Source: Adiantum capillus-veneris (lineage: Eukaryota; Streptophyta; Polypodiopsida; Polypodiales; Pteridaceae). Taken from it: a stretch of 64,000 bases of DNA. This document shows positions 41,400 through 52,134 of the stretch, piece after piece (position 1 is the first letter of the stretch; every line of letters starts with the position of its first letter). The notes below the pieces were generated by a model that worked only from the letters and a program-made list of their open reading frames with translations, had not been told where the DNA came from and searched no databases. The translations under genes were made by a program, and so were the position numbers. The stretch is taken from NCBI GenBank assembly GCA_014529385.2, contig CM043969.1:19806946-19870945 (forward strand), read 5' to 3'.

Positions 41400-42450
41400 A
41401 TCTATTCTAGATGAGTTTTCACCAGGGTTACCACCGTACGGGTTGTGCAACATGGCATAGACATGGTTGCAAGCAGTAAGCCCAAAAGTAAACCACCCTA
41501 CAGAATGATTCATTTTGAGATTGCTGAGGTGGAATGTCATCTTGTTGATTATCTCAATAGAGGGTTTATACAATCTAGTCCTTCACCATGGGTCTCCACA
41601 TATTGTTAATGAAGGAAAAAAAAGATGGTATGTGCATGTGCATAAACTATCGTGGATTGAATGCGGTTATTGTTAAGAACAAGTATCCATTGTCGAGAGT
41701 GGATGAGCTATTTGATAAGCTCACCCATGCTTGTATCTTTACAAAGATAGACTTGCAGTTAGGATATCATCAAGTACGCATTAGTCTTATTGACATATCC
41801 AAAACTACATCCCCAACATGGTTTGGACACTATGAGTTTTTGGTTATGCCCTTTGGGTGGACCAATGCACCTTCAACTTTCATGATGCTTATGGACAATG
41901 CCTTGAGACCATATTTAGGCAATTTTGTTATTATTTTTCTTGAAGAGATTCTACTGTATAGTGCCTTTGAGGAAGAGCACTACATTTGAAGCTCAGGGGG
42001 TGCACTATGTAATCATGTTAATGTATAACATGAGTTCAAAAGGAAGGGTTTAAAAATGTAAAAATTTTAGGCACTTTAACAAAGATACATTAAAAGAAGG
42101 GGTTTTTACATTCAATTTTTGAAAAAAATCCCTAAAATAATGGGTCATTTTCTTCATTTAGACATGTTAAAAGAGGGGGTTTTTTAATACCACATGAACT
42201 CACGTAATATAGGGAGGCATTGAATGGTGAACCCCCCGAGATTTGAAATAGGTGTTTGAATTGTTATGAGAAAATAAGTTATATACCAAGGAATCAAACT
42301 GATTTTTTCAAGGAAGAAATTTGCTTTAGGACATGTTATCTCAACTAATGGACTACATATGGATAAATTCAAAGTGGATGCTATTGGAGGTGGCCTTCTC
42401 CTATAAATTTGGAAGAATTCCAGATCTTCTTGGATTTTTTGATTTTTGGT
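41400..42450 (+). pseudogene. Gypsy reverse transcriptase, catalytic Asp pair lost
   Basis: A fragment FSPGLPPYG and PPYRMIHFEIAEVECHL-like sequence in mixed frames leads into a frame at 41588-41989 with KKDGMCMCINYRGLNAVIVK, YPLSRVDELFDKL, FTKIDLQLGYHQVRI and FLVMPFGWTNAPSTF. The box normally reading YLDD reads FLEE (41936-41947), so metal binding is lost. After about 300 bp of non-matching sequence, FALGHVIS.NGLHMDKFKVD and WPSPINLEEFQIFL mark the connection region up to the transposon edge. Confidence 0.85.
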
Positions 42451-42474
42451 TGAAAGCAGGGTTTGGTGGTACAA
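42451..42474 (+). repeat. Terminal inverted repeat, left
   Basis: 24 bp with one mismatch to the reverse complement of 52135-52158. The inner core GGTTTGGTGGTACAA is identical in both. Confidence 0.9.
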
Positions 42475-42767
42475 AAATTGTACCCATTTGGTTGTTTGCC
42501 ACTTTGGTAGTTGTAGGGTTCTTGGAGGAGGCAACTTGCATTTGGACTTTTTAAAGGTTACATTTTAAAAGGTTCAATTCAAAGATTATAAGATCGAGTG
42601 CAATCATGGTTTAGCAAGGTATAGTACATGATCGTGGTCACACGTTTGGAATTGATTTGAACTCTCTCTCTCCCTACCGCACGCAAGAGCACTATGCAGG
42701 TTTTTCACAAACACCTTTGCCATAGCTCCCCTTGTGAGCTTTCCTTCCTCCATTTCCCTCTGCCAAC

Positions 42768-43026
42768 ATGAGGACACCAGCCCGAAAATGTGCACCTAGA
42801 GGCACACCCAAAGCTTATGAAGAGAAGCAGTCTAGGATGAAGGGAAGCTCATTCAAAACTCCTAGTAGCAGCCGCAATGAGCCTCATACCAACAAGAATG
42901 AGCGTCGCAACAACAATGATACTACAGCCCTCAAAGAGAGGCAGAACATTGATCAATTAGATATGACAAAGAGCATGGGAAAATCCTCTGTTGCACAAGT
43001 GAACAGATCCACAACAAAGAAGAGGG
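42768..43026 (+). pseudogene. Transposon plus-strand gene, exon 1
   Basis: ATG at 42768 opens MRTPARKCAPRGTPKAYEEK and a basic, Ser/Asn-rich 86-residue stretch ending TTKKRG at the strong splice donor G|GTAAGT (43027). No domain is recognised; the basic character would fit DNA or nuclear targeting. It is the first ATG-started frame inside the left TIR. The phase (1) fits the next exon exactly. Confidence 0.55.
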
Positions 43027-43203
43027 GTAAGTATTGCTACTTTACATGGTTGGCATTGTACCATTTGGTTTGGTTGCATGTTAGTTAAGGTATTGTAAGA
43101 CATTATGTGCATGTTGGTTGCATGAACATGGTTGCATGTTAAGTACTTTATATATTTGGTACTATAGTGGCATGTCTAATTGTTTCCTCTTGCTGTATTT
43201 TAG

Positions 43204-43448
43204 AAAAAAATATAATGGATGAGTACCCAATACTCAACAAATTTTGATATACTACAGAAGAATTGCATGAGGAGTATGGTTTGAGTCTAGAAGGAAAGGT
43301 TGCTAAGTACTTATCTGAATATGATCTGCCAGATGATCAGTGGCTTACTGTTTTCCAACATCGGTATCAGAAGAATGCAAAGGTCTATCTTCACCATTTG
43401 CAGCCTTCTTTCATTGATGATTGCATACTTCTTTTTCATAAGGTGTAG
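43204..43448 (+). pseudogene. Transposon plus-strand gene, exon 2
   Basis: Begins after a T-rich acceptor (GTATTTTAG) and continues the exon 1 frame: EKNIMDEYPILNKF, a TGA, then YTTEELHEEYGLSLEGKVAK and EYDLPDDQWLTVFQHRYQKN to a TAG at 43446. The correct phase across the intron supports a real intron-containing gene. Family unknown. Sequence to about 43600 may be coding in another frame (CGEITTKFARCYTFEKCHAA). Confidence 0.5.
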
Positions 43449-43699
43449 AAGGGTCCCCCATCATGTGGGGAGATTACAACTAAGTTTGCTAGGTGCTATA
43501 CTTTTGAGAAGTGCCATGCTGCGAAAAATGACTCGCAAGACATATAATTGCATGTGCAAGGTTTGGGGAGAGTGTGTTGAGCATCTGTAGTAGTAAACCT
43601 GGAGGATTGGAGAGGAAGGTGAAAAATTGTAAGAGGGCTAATGGAGCATTTCATGGTGGGCTATTAGTGTCCAACAAGAAGAGACAATACACATAGGGT

Positions 43700-44030
43700 G
43701 CCAACAATATGTGTAATATTGAAGAGGACAAAGTTTTTCACTTTGAAACAGTGGCAGTAGATTACATTTTTGATTTGGATGCCATTGTTCGTAGAGTTTT
43801 GACAAGATCTACGTAGAAGTTGAACAGGTTATCTAAGTTGAGGGCAAGTCTCCAACAAAAGAAAGAGAGTCTACTGAGGTTTGAGGGCTCAAATGCTGTC
43901 ACAAAGAATTAAGGAGGATATTCTTTTGTTTGAGCAACACCTCGATGAACTACATCGGCAAGTTCCTTGTGACGTTGATGAGATAAAAGATGTGTAAGCT
44001 GATATAAATGCGTCAAAATGCATGCTATGT
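43700..44030 (+). pseudogene. Transposon plus-strand gene, coiled-coil-like exon
   Basis: Broken frames encode VDYIFDLDAIVRRVLTRST, then KLNRLSKLRASLQQKKESLL, and RIKEDILLFEQHLDELHRQV. The heptad-like spacing of Leu/Ile with K/E/Q suggests a coiled coil. Stops at about 43815 and 43910 show decay. It may join the exons on either side. Confidence 0.4.
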
Positions 44031-44179
44031 TGACTCAAAGTCTCTGCGGAGATGGGGAATCTTGCTCCAAAAATGGAAATTGAACAAGTATTATTACATA
44101 TGGTACCTCTTGTTCTTCAGGTTATTTTTCTCTAGTTTGCTTGTATGTTGTGCCATATTCTTACATGTTCTGTATGTAG

Positions 44180-45120
44180 TGCCATATTCTTGATAGGAAC
44201 TTTTTCTACTTGTCCTAGTTTATATCTCATACTTTTTGTACAATGTCATGAACAAACTTGGGTACTATTTGAACTGTTTTGGTACTTTTGGTATATATCT
44301 AGTTCTTCAAGTGTCCTTTGGTACATCTTGAATATTTCTTATGTACATTTGGTACATCTTGTAGGAGCATCTGGTACTTCTTGTACAAACATTTGGTACT
44401 TCTGGTACTTTACATTTGGTACTTTCTTTTGGAACATAATATTTATATATGTGTATTGAGATGTACATATTAGGTGCTTTTATGTACCTTGGTTTGACTA
44501 TGAGTACTTTCATTTGGTACTTCCTGAAAAATTCAATATTTTTGGGTACTTTGGAGTCCTTTTGGTACTTTATGTAGGAACATCATATGTATATTTGTGT
44601 GCTATGAATTGTGATGTACATATTAGGTCTTTAAGTACCATGTTTTGACCTGAGGTAATTTACTTTTGGTACTTCAATATTTTTGGGAACTTTGGAGACC
44701 TCATTTTGTACTTTTTGATACTTTAGATTTTTAATGTTGTGCTTTGGGTACTTAGCCTCTCATAGTTTTATTGTTTGGAACTTTTCATACTAATTATTTG
44801 GTACTATTTATTACTGTTTGGTACTTAACATTTGGTACTAGTTACTATGTACTAGACTGTTGTGCTCTAGTAGGAGCATGATATACTTAACAGGTACTTT
44901 AGGTATTCTCTGCTAGTTTTGCTACTTACCATATGGCTATTGTTTTCTATTTGCTACTATTTAGTGCTTATTAGATTATTGTCCTTTGATACTAGTTGGT
45001 CCTTTAGGTACTCTGAACATTTGGTACATTTTACTATTTGTTACATTTGGTATTCTATTCTATTTAGTACTAGTGACTGTCGTGACATTTACATTTGCTA
45101 CTGTTTATTTTTCTCTAGGA
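44180..45120. repeat. Degenerate TTTGGTACT repeat array, intron-like
   Basis: Dozens of variants of TTTGGTACT/TTTGGTACA are spaced irregularly, with no fixed period, in AT-rich DNA between the coiled-coil exon and the next exon. The same motif fills 47430-48030 and 49980-50870, so it marks the non-coding parts of this transposon. Confidence 0.8.
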
Positions 45121-45189
45121 CATTATTTTGGTAATATTCATTGTCATGACATTTCCATATGTGACCTATAGAGGGAATGTGATGTCCTC

Positions 45190-45531
45190 GAGACTGAGTG
45201 TGAAGAGGCTCAGATCTGAAGTGCATTTGTTAGAATGATGATTGCAGAAATCAACGAAGGAAGAAGATTCACATTATTTCCAAGGCCCCATATCAAGGAT
45301 GAAGAAAACACAATCTATGCCTTAGTATCTTGTGTTGCTTGTGGGGAGTGCTTGGGCTCCACCCATGTGGTTGGTTCTTTCATGGTGGCCTGCAGCCTGC
45401 AGGCACCAGTACCACCCTCTCTGATTTGCTGCCACTGTAATGAAAAAAGACATTTGTGTGAAAGTTGGATGCAACGAGAGCATCTCCAAAGTGGACAAGA
45501 CTTGGGCTCACAAGGGACATGTTCAGAAGAG
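45190..45531 (+). pseudogene. Transposon plus-strand gene, Cys-rich exon
   Basis: RMMIAEINEGRRFTLFPRPH is followed by YALVSCVACGECLGS with a CxxC pair, then, in shifting frames, ICCHCNEKRHLC and GCNESISKV...KTWAHKGH. The spaced Cys/His pairs suggest a zinc-binding (RING- or PHD-like) fold, inferred only from residues. A splice donor AAGA|GTAAGC is at 45531/45532. Confidence 0.45.
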
Positions 45532-45610
45532 TAAGCATTTGTCCTGCTTCTTTTTTGAACACAATTCTAGTTTTTCTTATTGTAAAATGTCTTTTTGTTG
45601 TTGAACTATG

Positions 45611-46302
45611 TAGAATACGAGTTCAAAGAGGAGTATACGGACAACCATGTTGCAGACAAGCACTCCAACGCTGGACATATGTTTGATGAGGAAATGGTAG
45701 ATGGTGGTAAGTTCTATGATGTGGAGATGCACGAGGCAGCTACACGCACATTTCAAGGCATGTCTAATGAAGTGCAATCAGAAAAGCTAGATGAAGACAA
45801 GGACACCACCACAGGGGCCCATGAGGGAGTAAACGACCGTAAGGAAGATCCAAATCATGAGGTGCTACCAGACCAGCAGGATGTAGACAAGGACCATCCT
45901 CACAAGGACCAGTAGGATAGACAAGGACCAGTAGGTTGGAGACAAGGACCAACAGGATGGGGGAAAGGACCAGAAGGGGGAAGTAGATGATGACAAGTCA
46001 CTACCGAAGAAGAAGGATCCCATTATAGAGGACCCAAAGGTGGACATGGGTGGGAATAAAGTGTCAAAGGAAGAGGACCCAAAGGTGGATGATACTGGTG
46101 TGAGCAAGGAGCTGCTTGAGGAATGCTTACCTCTTGATGATGCAATGCACAAGGCCCAATTTCTAAGAGACAAGGACCCCCCTATAGGGGTTGATGTTAA
46201 TGAGCATACAACAGGTGTTGATGAAGCTCCTCTAGTAGATATAGTTTTTATAAAAAAGAAGCTCTCTCGAGTGCGTGTGCATAAGACCCGTGCATGCAAG
46301 AT
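45611..46302 (+). pseudogene. Transposon plus-strand gene, acidic repeat exon
   Basis: After an acceptor (CTATGTAG) the frame is open to 45915, D/E/H/K-rich, with repeated DKDQQ-type units. Frame changes follow, then VDDTGVSKELLEECLPLDDA and VFIKKKLSRVRVHKTRACK to 46302. No enzyme motif. The Ser/Phe-rich frame on the other strand is its shadow. Confidence 0.45.
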
Positions 46303-46441
46303 GTAATGCATGTATTGTGCCACATTGTATTACTGAACTTATTTCAGCCATTTGTTCTAAGCCAAATATGCCTATTACTTTCTAGTGTTTAATGAGCAAT
46401 TATATGTTTTTTTGTCTCTTTTGCCTATTCTTATTTGTTAG

Positions 46442-47409
46442 GGTTCAAAGCTTGGTGGTTAGATGAGCCTACTGTTATAGAGCGTAATGCTCCAAAGGAT
46501 CTTCCTGCATCAAAGGGAAAATTGATTATTCTTGATGTCAATGGGGTGGTCTTGAAGAGTTGGTCTAGGTTAACAAAAGATGAATGGGAACTCAAGCAAG
46601 CGTTACAAGGAATACGTGTCAAGAATTTATGTTTTTGTAAGTTGAGACCAGGTGCCCAAGATTTCTTGGAAGTGCTGGCAGCTCGAGCAAGCGTTATGAT
46701 TTGGAGTTGTTGCATGAAGCCTAAGCTGATGCAAATCTTGAATGCTTGCTTCCCAAAAGTAATGAAGAACTCAAAATTCATAAAAGGTAATGTAACTTGG
46801 AGTAAGTGAGTAATAAGCTGATGTGTATCCTTGTTTTGATTAAGTCTTATATGATTTCCTTTGTATGAGAAAACATATTTTCTTAGGAGTATTGTGAGAT
46901 TTGGCGGGAAGGTTTTAAATGTGTTCCGTACGTTGACAAGAAATTCTGGTAGAATCCTATTTTCCCGAAGAAGTTGCAAACAGTGGGAAAAACACCCACA
47001 ATTCAACACTGGCAACACAATCCTTCTTGAAGACACCTGCTACAAGTCTTTGAAGAATGATTATCCTAATTGCTTGCCGATCCGTTCTTTGGAGCAAGAA
47101 GTGGAGCCCGAGGGTTCCTCGTATCTCACCGATATAGTAGAGTCTTGGTTATTTGAGTGGATCAGAGATCCCTGCCCACTTGCCTATTGTAGGAAACAAC
47201 CATTGTTTGATGTTGAAGATGATTTGTCCCCATTGGTTGTTGATTATTTTGTAGAGATGGAAGGCTATTTGTATCGGTTTGACCCCCCAAAAAATATGAT
47301 GTATCCCAATTGGCTACTAATGTTCAGTATCCAACAGTTAATATTACTACCATTTATGGTAAATTTCTTATTTCCAACTACTTGCAATGTGTATTTTTTA
47401 ACTTGTTAA
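46442..47409 (+). pseudogene. FCP1/NIF-type HAD phosphatase domain
   Basis: After an acceptor at 46441: GKLIILDVNGVVLKSWSRLT (HAD motif I, D-x-N-G-V in place of D-x-D), KLRPGAQDFLEVLAARASVM then IWSCCMKPKLMQIL (motif II region), and after a short intron NTILLEDTCYKSLKNDYPNC (motif III; E-D where NIF domains often have D-D). Such domains in plants remove phosphate from proteins such as the RNA polymerase II tail. Exon 2 reads EYCEIWREGFKCVPYVDKKF, then W and TAG (46950-46952). A further frame change near 46980 precedes WEKHPQFNTGNT. It looks like a dead copy of a gene carried by the transposon. Confidence 0.7.
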
Positions 47410-47429
47410 CTTCAATTTGATCTTCTTGG

Positions 47430-48036
47430 GTACTATTTTGGTACTATACATGTTAGGAACTGCAACATTTGGTTCTATAACTATTTGGTACTGTACATTA
47501 GCAATATACAATACCAATTTTGGTACTTCATAGTACCAATTTCACTACTTAATAATACCAAATTTGGTGCTTCATAGTTTCAATTTTGGTACTGTGGACA
47601 TTAGCCATCAAGAGAGGATGCACTAAAATATCATGCAGGTGGGTTACAATTCGTGCAGTACTAGTTTTGGTACTAGGTACTATTCATCTTTGGTACTACA
47701 ACATTTGGTTCAGTAACTATTTGGGATTGTATAGTACCAATTTTGGCACTATACAGTGCCATGTTTGAAACTATATATTAGGCAATGAAAAGAACATGGT
47801 TAGTCTTTTGGTAATTATTCTTAGTTATTGGGATAGGGTGTATAACCCAAGTTATTCTTCGGTACCTGCTATCAAAACACAAGAACAAAAAGAGAGGAAA
47901 CTCAAGAAAGAAACAAAAAGACATTAGGCTATCAAAAGAAATACATGGTTGAATTTTTGGTAATTAACCCAAGTATTGTTAGAGATCGTAAAAGTGATCT
48001 ATTGGTACTTTCTACCTCTGTGTTTGGTACTGATTG
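47430..48036. repeat. TTTGGTACT-like repeats between the convergent genes
   Basis: Variants of TTTGGTACT and its complement AGTACCAAA lie between the end of the phosphatase frame and the 3' end of the transposase-like gene. No coding sequence is seen. Confidence 0.75.
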
Positions 48037-48860
48037 TTACATGATTAGTGCATCTTGATCACTCTCATCATCATATGGCATGCTATTGTATATGTTTTCA
48101 TAAATTTCAGTAGATAACCTGAATCTATTTTGGCATCCAGGGATAGGCTCCATGGGAAACCGTATTGCTCTTACAAGGTGTGAGTAGATCATAACTAGAG
48201 GTGTATGATCTAGAAGGATGTATGTATCAAAACTGCCTTCAACTTGGCCATAGTACAAGCCTTCAACCACTTTCCCCCCTCTAAAAATTTTGTTGTGCCA
48301 TGCATCCTTTCGTGCCTTCACTGTATGGTACATCTTTTTGGTGCATTTAATCATATAGAAATTATGTCCTTTCTCTACTGCCTTGAATGCAAAAACGTTG
48401 TCACCAATTGACAACAATTCACACAAATAGTCACGGTTTCCTTCATACATGGGGAGGTTAGAGACGTTATGCATTGGCAAATTGAAATCAGAACTGTTAG
48501 TTTCTTTGGCATCATCGTCTTCACCACTGCCAGAATCATCTGATTTCAGTAATGGTTGGATTATCAGATATTTCATTCTTCTACTTGTTGTCTGTTCTTG
48601 CATATTCTCCATTGCCCACAGATACATGAGTCACAAAAACATGAGAGTGTCCGATATCGTAGAGTGCATGTATTATCCTATGAATATCCATCAATGCAAT
48701 GAAATGATTGTGAGCTTGTAATACACTGACAATCCTTTGGACATGGCGTTGCACATAATCCTTGGAAACTAGCTAAAAAACTCTTTGTGTACTTTATCTA
48801 TGCTGAAATGTTTCATTTTAGATAGTTGAATACATTGGCTGCAGACTTCATAGGCCAGCC
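48037..48860 (-). pseudogene. Transposase-like gene, C-terminal Cys-rich and beta-rich domains
   Basis: Minus-strand continuation of the DDE exon. LSCFCDSCICGQWRICKNRQ, a cluster of four Cys, lies near 48600-48660 in a shifted frame. Then 48037-48600 encodes an acidic linker (DDSGSGEDDDAKE) and a domain with GDNVFAFKAVEKGHNFYMIK, FRGGKVVEGLYYGQ and YSHLVRAIRFPME. The last part has the look of a BAH-like beta fold, which I infer only from pattern. The frame ends at TGA... complement near 48037. Several frame breaks lie at 48620-48860. Confidence 0.55.
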
Positions 48861-49946
48861 ATCTGGTTTCAACTCCTCATGAGTGAGGGTTCTCTTTACG
48901 ACTTCCCCTACTCCATCGTGCTCACCTTTTCCATGTCCTGATGCTAAAAAGTTATGCATCATCTACAAACCTATCAATTGATAATACCTATCAACAAAGT
49001 AGAAAGGTCTTCGTGCTTTAAACTGAGATGCTGCACCATTTGACCACACCCAATGATGTCGTAAAGAATGGCCTTTCTGTTTCAACCACTTGTTGTGAAG
49101 AAGAAAACAATGCTGTACAAATAGAGTGTCATGCAACATATTATCAGATATGTAAAAATGGAATGTCTTTTCAACACCACTTCCTGAGTTTCTCACATAA
49201 GTAATGTGAACAAGTATCGTAACTTGATTAGACCACCAGTGCATGAATTGTATCTTATTTTGTATTTTAAATTGATAATTATCGGCAAAGTCGATGATCG
49301 AAACAACAACATCTGATGGAAACTTTAGTAAGCACTCTTTAAATTGTTGTGCCTGCCACCAAAAAATGTAATTATGCTTGATGAATCCCTTAAGATGAGA
49401 TGAGAATAGGTCAATAAAAGTAGAGCTTCTTATTTGTTGCACTACCAAGTCCTTTCTTTTCTTCTCAGACCTACTTGCATCAACTTGCCCAGTTGAAACA
49501 TCTGTGAAGATCTTCACAGTGACATACCCACTATCCACCGAAATTTCATCAAGACACAATGTCAACCTGTTTATGCCACATCTAGAGCAATCCCCAAACA
49601 AGCATTTTTTTGCAGAGTATTCTGCATCATGAGACTTTGGACATAAAAGTGATTCCCACATATCTGTGATGCTATGACACACTGATTGGTTTGCAGTACA
49701 CTTACCTGAATCATCATTGCAACAAATGGAACATGTGCAGGCATGATCCTTTCCATGATGCCCAAACTTGTTTTGTCACATATGCTTAAATGCCTCTTTA
49801 AAATATATCATTTGGACATGATATACACAGCAACCTGTATATCGCTCCTTCAATTTTTGGACAAAGTAAGGCTTTAAAGCCTCAAAACATCTAAGAGAAA
49901 CTTCCACTTCTGGATGGGCCCTCTTGAATCTTTGTTACAACTCAAC
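48860..49946 (-). pseudogene. Transposase-like gene, DDE catalytic exon
   Basis: Starts after acceptor TGTCACAG (49947). Order: RFKRAHPEVEVSLRCFEALK, a Cys/His-rich part (HHGKDHACTCSICCNDDSGK), CLDEISVDSGYVTVKIF, VVSIIDFADNYQFKIQNK (first catalytic Asp), VTILVHITYV, HDTLFVQHCFLLH, HWVWSNGAASQFKARRPFYF (second acid, here Asn) and NFLASGHGKGEHDGVGEVVK (third acid). This order matches an RNase H-fold DDE transposase family that I know only from unnamed proteins. Stops at 49935-49937, 49776-49778 and 48963-48965 make it non-functional. Codon phase agrees with exon 1. Confidence 0.7.
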
Positions 49947-50920
49947 CTGTGACATTAAAACAAAACAGCTTATGAGAGTAAAATATTAGCCATTTTGTAT
50001 AATACAATATCATTTGGTACAATACACGTAAGCAAATGTGGGGCTATAATATATTAGCCATTTTGTATAGTACCATTTGGTCTTGTATAGTACCAATTTT
50101 TGGTATTGTATCGTACCAATTTTGGTACATTTGGTAGAGTATAGTAGCAATTGTATTTTGTACAGTACTAGATTTGGTGTAGTAAGACATTAGCTATTTG
50201 GTACTTTACCATTTGGTGCAGTAGAGTACCAATTTGATACTATTTAGTACCAAGTTTGAAACTAGTTTGGAAATGTCTTAAAGAGTACTTAAATGGTGGT
50301 ATAGCATGGATGCCATAAATTACCAATTTGGTGGTATATAGTACCAATTTTGGTATTGTAAGACTTTATCAAATGAAATATATTTTTGTTTTGTACTAGG
50401 AAATGTCCTATAGAGTACCTTGAGTAATGATATAGGGTGGATGGGGATATTATGTAGTACATAACATGGAATTATAGGGTACTCTTTAGTACATTTTAGG
50501 GTTCTCTATATAACATGCTACTATCTGGTAGATAAATGTACTTTGGCCTACATCACAAGGTTCTATAGAGTACTCCAATCAGATGGAATGTACTATGGTG
50601 TACCTTATATGGTAGTATAGGGTAGATGAAGGAACTATGAACATTATTATAGGGTACTCCAGTCACATGAAAAGTGCTATTGAGTTCCTAGCGTGGAAGC
50701 ATAGGGCAATATAAGGTATAGCAATGGAGTACCTTCATATTAATAAAGCTACTATTATACATTAGGTTGCTACATGTACCAAATGATATACCTTCAGCAA
50801 GTTACTAGAGGTATTGTATGAGGTAAAACAAATGGAATACCTTCAAGTACTATAAATAGAGTACATTACACCTAAGAAAATAGAGAGGCACAAAAGACAT
50901 TAGCAACGGTTTGAATTCAC
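49947..50920 (-). other. Transposase-like gene intron, filled with TTTGGTACT-like repeats
   Basis: A 974-bp intron from donor CAG|GTGAAT (50921/50920) to acceptor CACAG (49947), phase 0 on both sides. It contains many variants of TTTGGTAC and AGTACCAAA and also GAGTACCTT and AGGGTACTC. No ORF. Confidence 0.7.
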
Positions 50921-51650
50921 CTGAGAGTCATCGAGAAGATGCATTGGATGTTTGACAACACTTTTTCTTCCAATCCTCTTCCGATGTATGTCCTTGTTGT
51001 TGGGCAAAACTCGAGTCTCTGAGCTCCAGAAGACATAAACTAGATCTCTCACTTCACCTGTGACAATGTTACCTTGAGGCAATTGTCTTTGACATGCACT
51101 CAATGGCAAAACTTCCTCATCATATTTAATCTCAAGATGATAACTGGATGCAGCAATGTTTCTCCGATGAACACCCAAAATACCTGCTATTGTGGTATGG
51201 TTCATTTGTGTTGTGCCATAAATATTATTCATTACCATCATCAAAGAAGATCTCTTCAAGAAGAGCTCATCTGTTGAGCGGGGCACCTTGAGCTAGCTGA
51301 GGGTGTTACAAATGTTAGATAGAAGAGTGCTTTCAACATTAGCTGTTGATGTTTGCAGATCCTTAAAGTAGGATGAAGCAAATGTTGTTGGAATAACTCT
51401 GTCTGGATACTTCTTGTAAGCCCTAGTGTCTGCGTGCACCAAAACTTTGCCATAGATGAACAAATCTGATTTCTTGATTTGGCTTCATCCATTAAAGATG
51501 TATCTTGCAACCTGTTGCTTTCTTTCTCTTTCCTTCTTTCTTAGCAGCCCAATACTCACGCATATAAGTGGTGTCATGCTGTGAACACTTGCATTCCTGT
51601 CCATAGTCTAATCCCTGTTTAGACAGCCTTGCACAATAGTCCAATCCCTA
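50921..51650 (-). pseudogene. Transposase-like gene, N-terminal exon with helix-turn-helix-like region
   Basis: Read on the minus strand: YGQECKCSQHDTTYMREYWA (in a shifted frame, about 51530-51600), then SQIKKSDLFIYGKVLVHADT and RVIPTTFASSYFKDLQTSTA, a stop (LS*LK), then STDELFLKRSSLMMVMNNIY and NHTTIAGILGVHRRNIAASS. The last resembles a helix-turn-helix that could bind TIRs. LPQGNIVTGEVRDLVYVFWS and HRKRIGRKSVVKHPMHLLDD run to the donor. Two frame breaks and one stop are visible. Confidence 0.6.
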
Positions 51651-51870
51651 TTTGGACATCCTTGCTCATTCACCATGCCAAGAGAAGTAGTTGTGAATTC
51701 CATGACTTGAGGATTATCCATGTTTACGCAACCCTGCATATTCTCCATGCTAGGATAACCAGTTGTATTCTCTGGTCAATTTGTGAATTCCATGCTGGCA
51801 AGAGTGTGGGTAGTCTAGAGATGTAAAGAGCTACAACTACAAAATCGGCTATGTGTGAACGAGGAAGAAA

Positions 51871-51891
51871 GAGAGAGATAGAGATAGATAG

Positions 51892-51952
<61 letters not shown>
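51871..51952. repeat. GATA, AT and GA microsatellite
   Basis: GAGATAGATA units pass into AT repeats (51891-51914) and GA repeats (51914-51952) upstream of the transposase-like gene. The stretch from 51953 to the right TIR is T/A-rich with several CCCCAAAAAA blocks and no gene. Confidence 0.9.
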
Positions 51953-51956
<4 letters not shown>

Positions 51957-52134
51957 ATGACTCATCCATAATCATTACATAGAACTATGTTGTTACAAAC
52001 CAAACATTTTTTTTTACATAAAAGAATTCCCCAAAAAAAGATAAAAACGAATTTCCCAATAAAGTGGATCAAAAAAACTTCCCCAAAAAAGGCTAATTTT
52101 CTACCAAAAAAGGTAGTGTCCTTGATAGTGCATA

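Larger units (their letters stand above)
40040..42450 (+). mobile_element. Gypsy element, left part (gag to RT), split by a DNA transposon
   Basis: Plus-strand remnants in order: gag, protease, RT up to the connection region. The RT frame ends at 42450 at the terminal inverted repeat of the 9.7-kb transposon. The following RNase H segment is found directly on the other side at 52185-52440, so one element was interrupted. LTRs were not identified. Confidence 0.8.

Noticed and set aside
42604-42795. Small minus-strand open frame near the left TIR
   Set aside because: Short, no motif, overlaps the start of the plus-strand exon 1 region.
45865-46323. Ser/Phe-rich minus-strand frame
   Set aside because: Antisense of the acidic D/K/Q-rich exon.
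46442-47409. Host FCP1-like phosphatase gene
   Set aside because: It lies inside the transposon TIRs, carries a stop and a frame break, and is surrounded by the transposon's own repeat type; better treated as transposon cargo.
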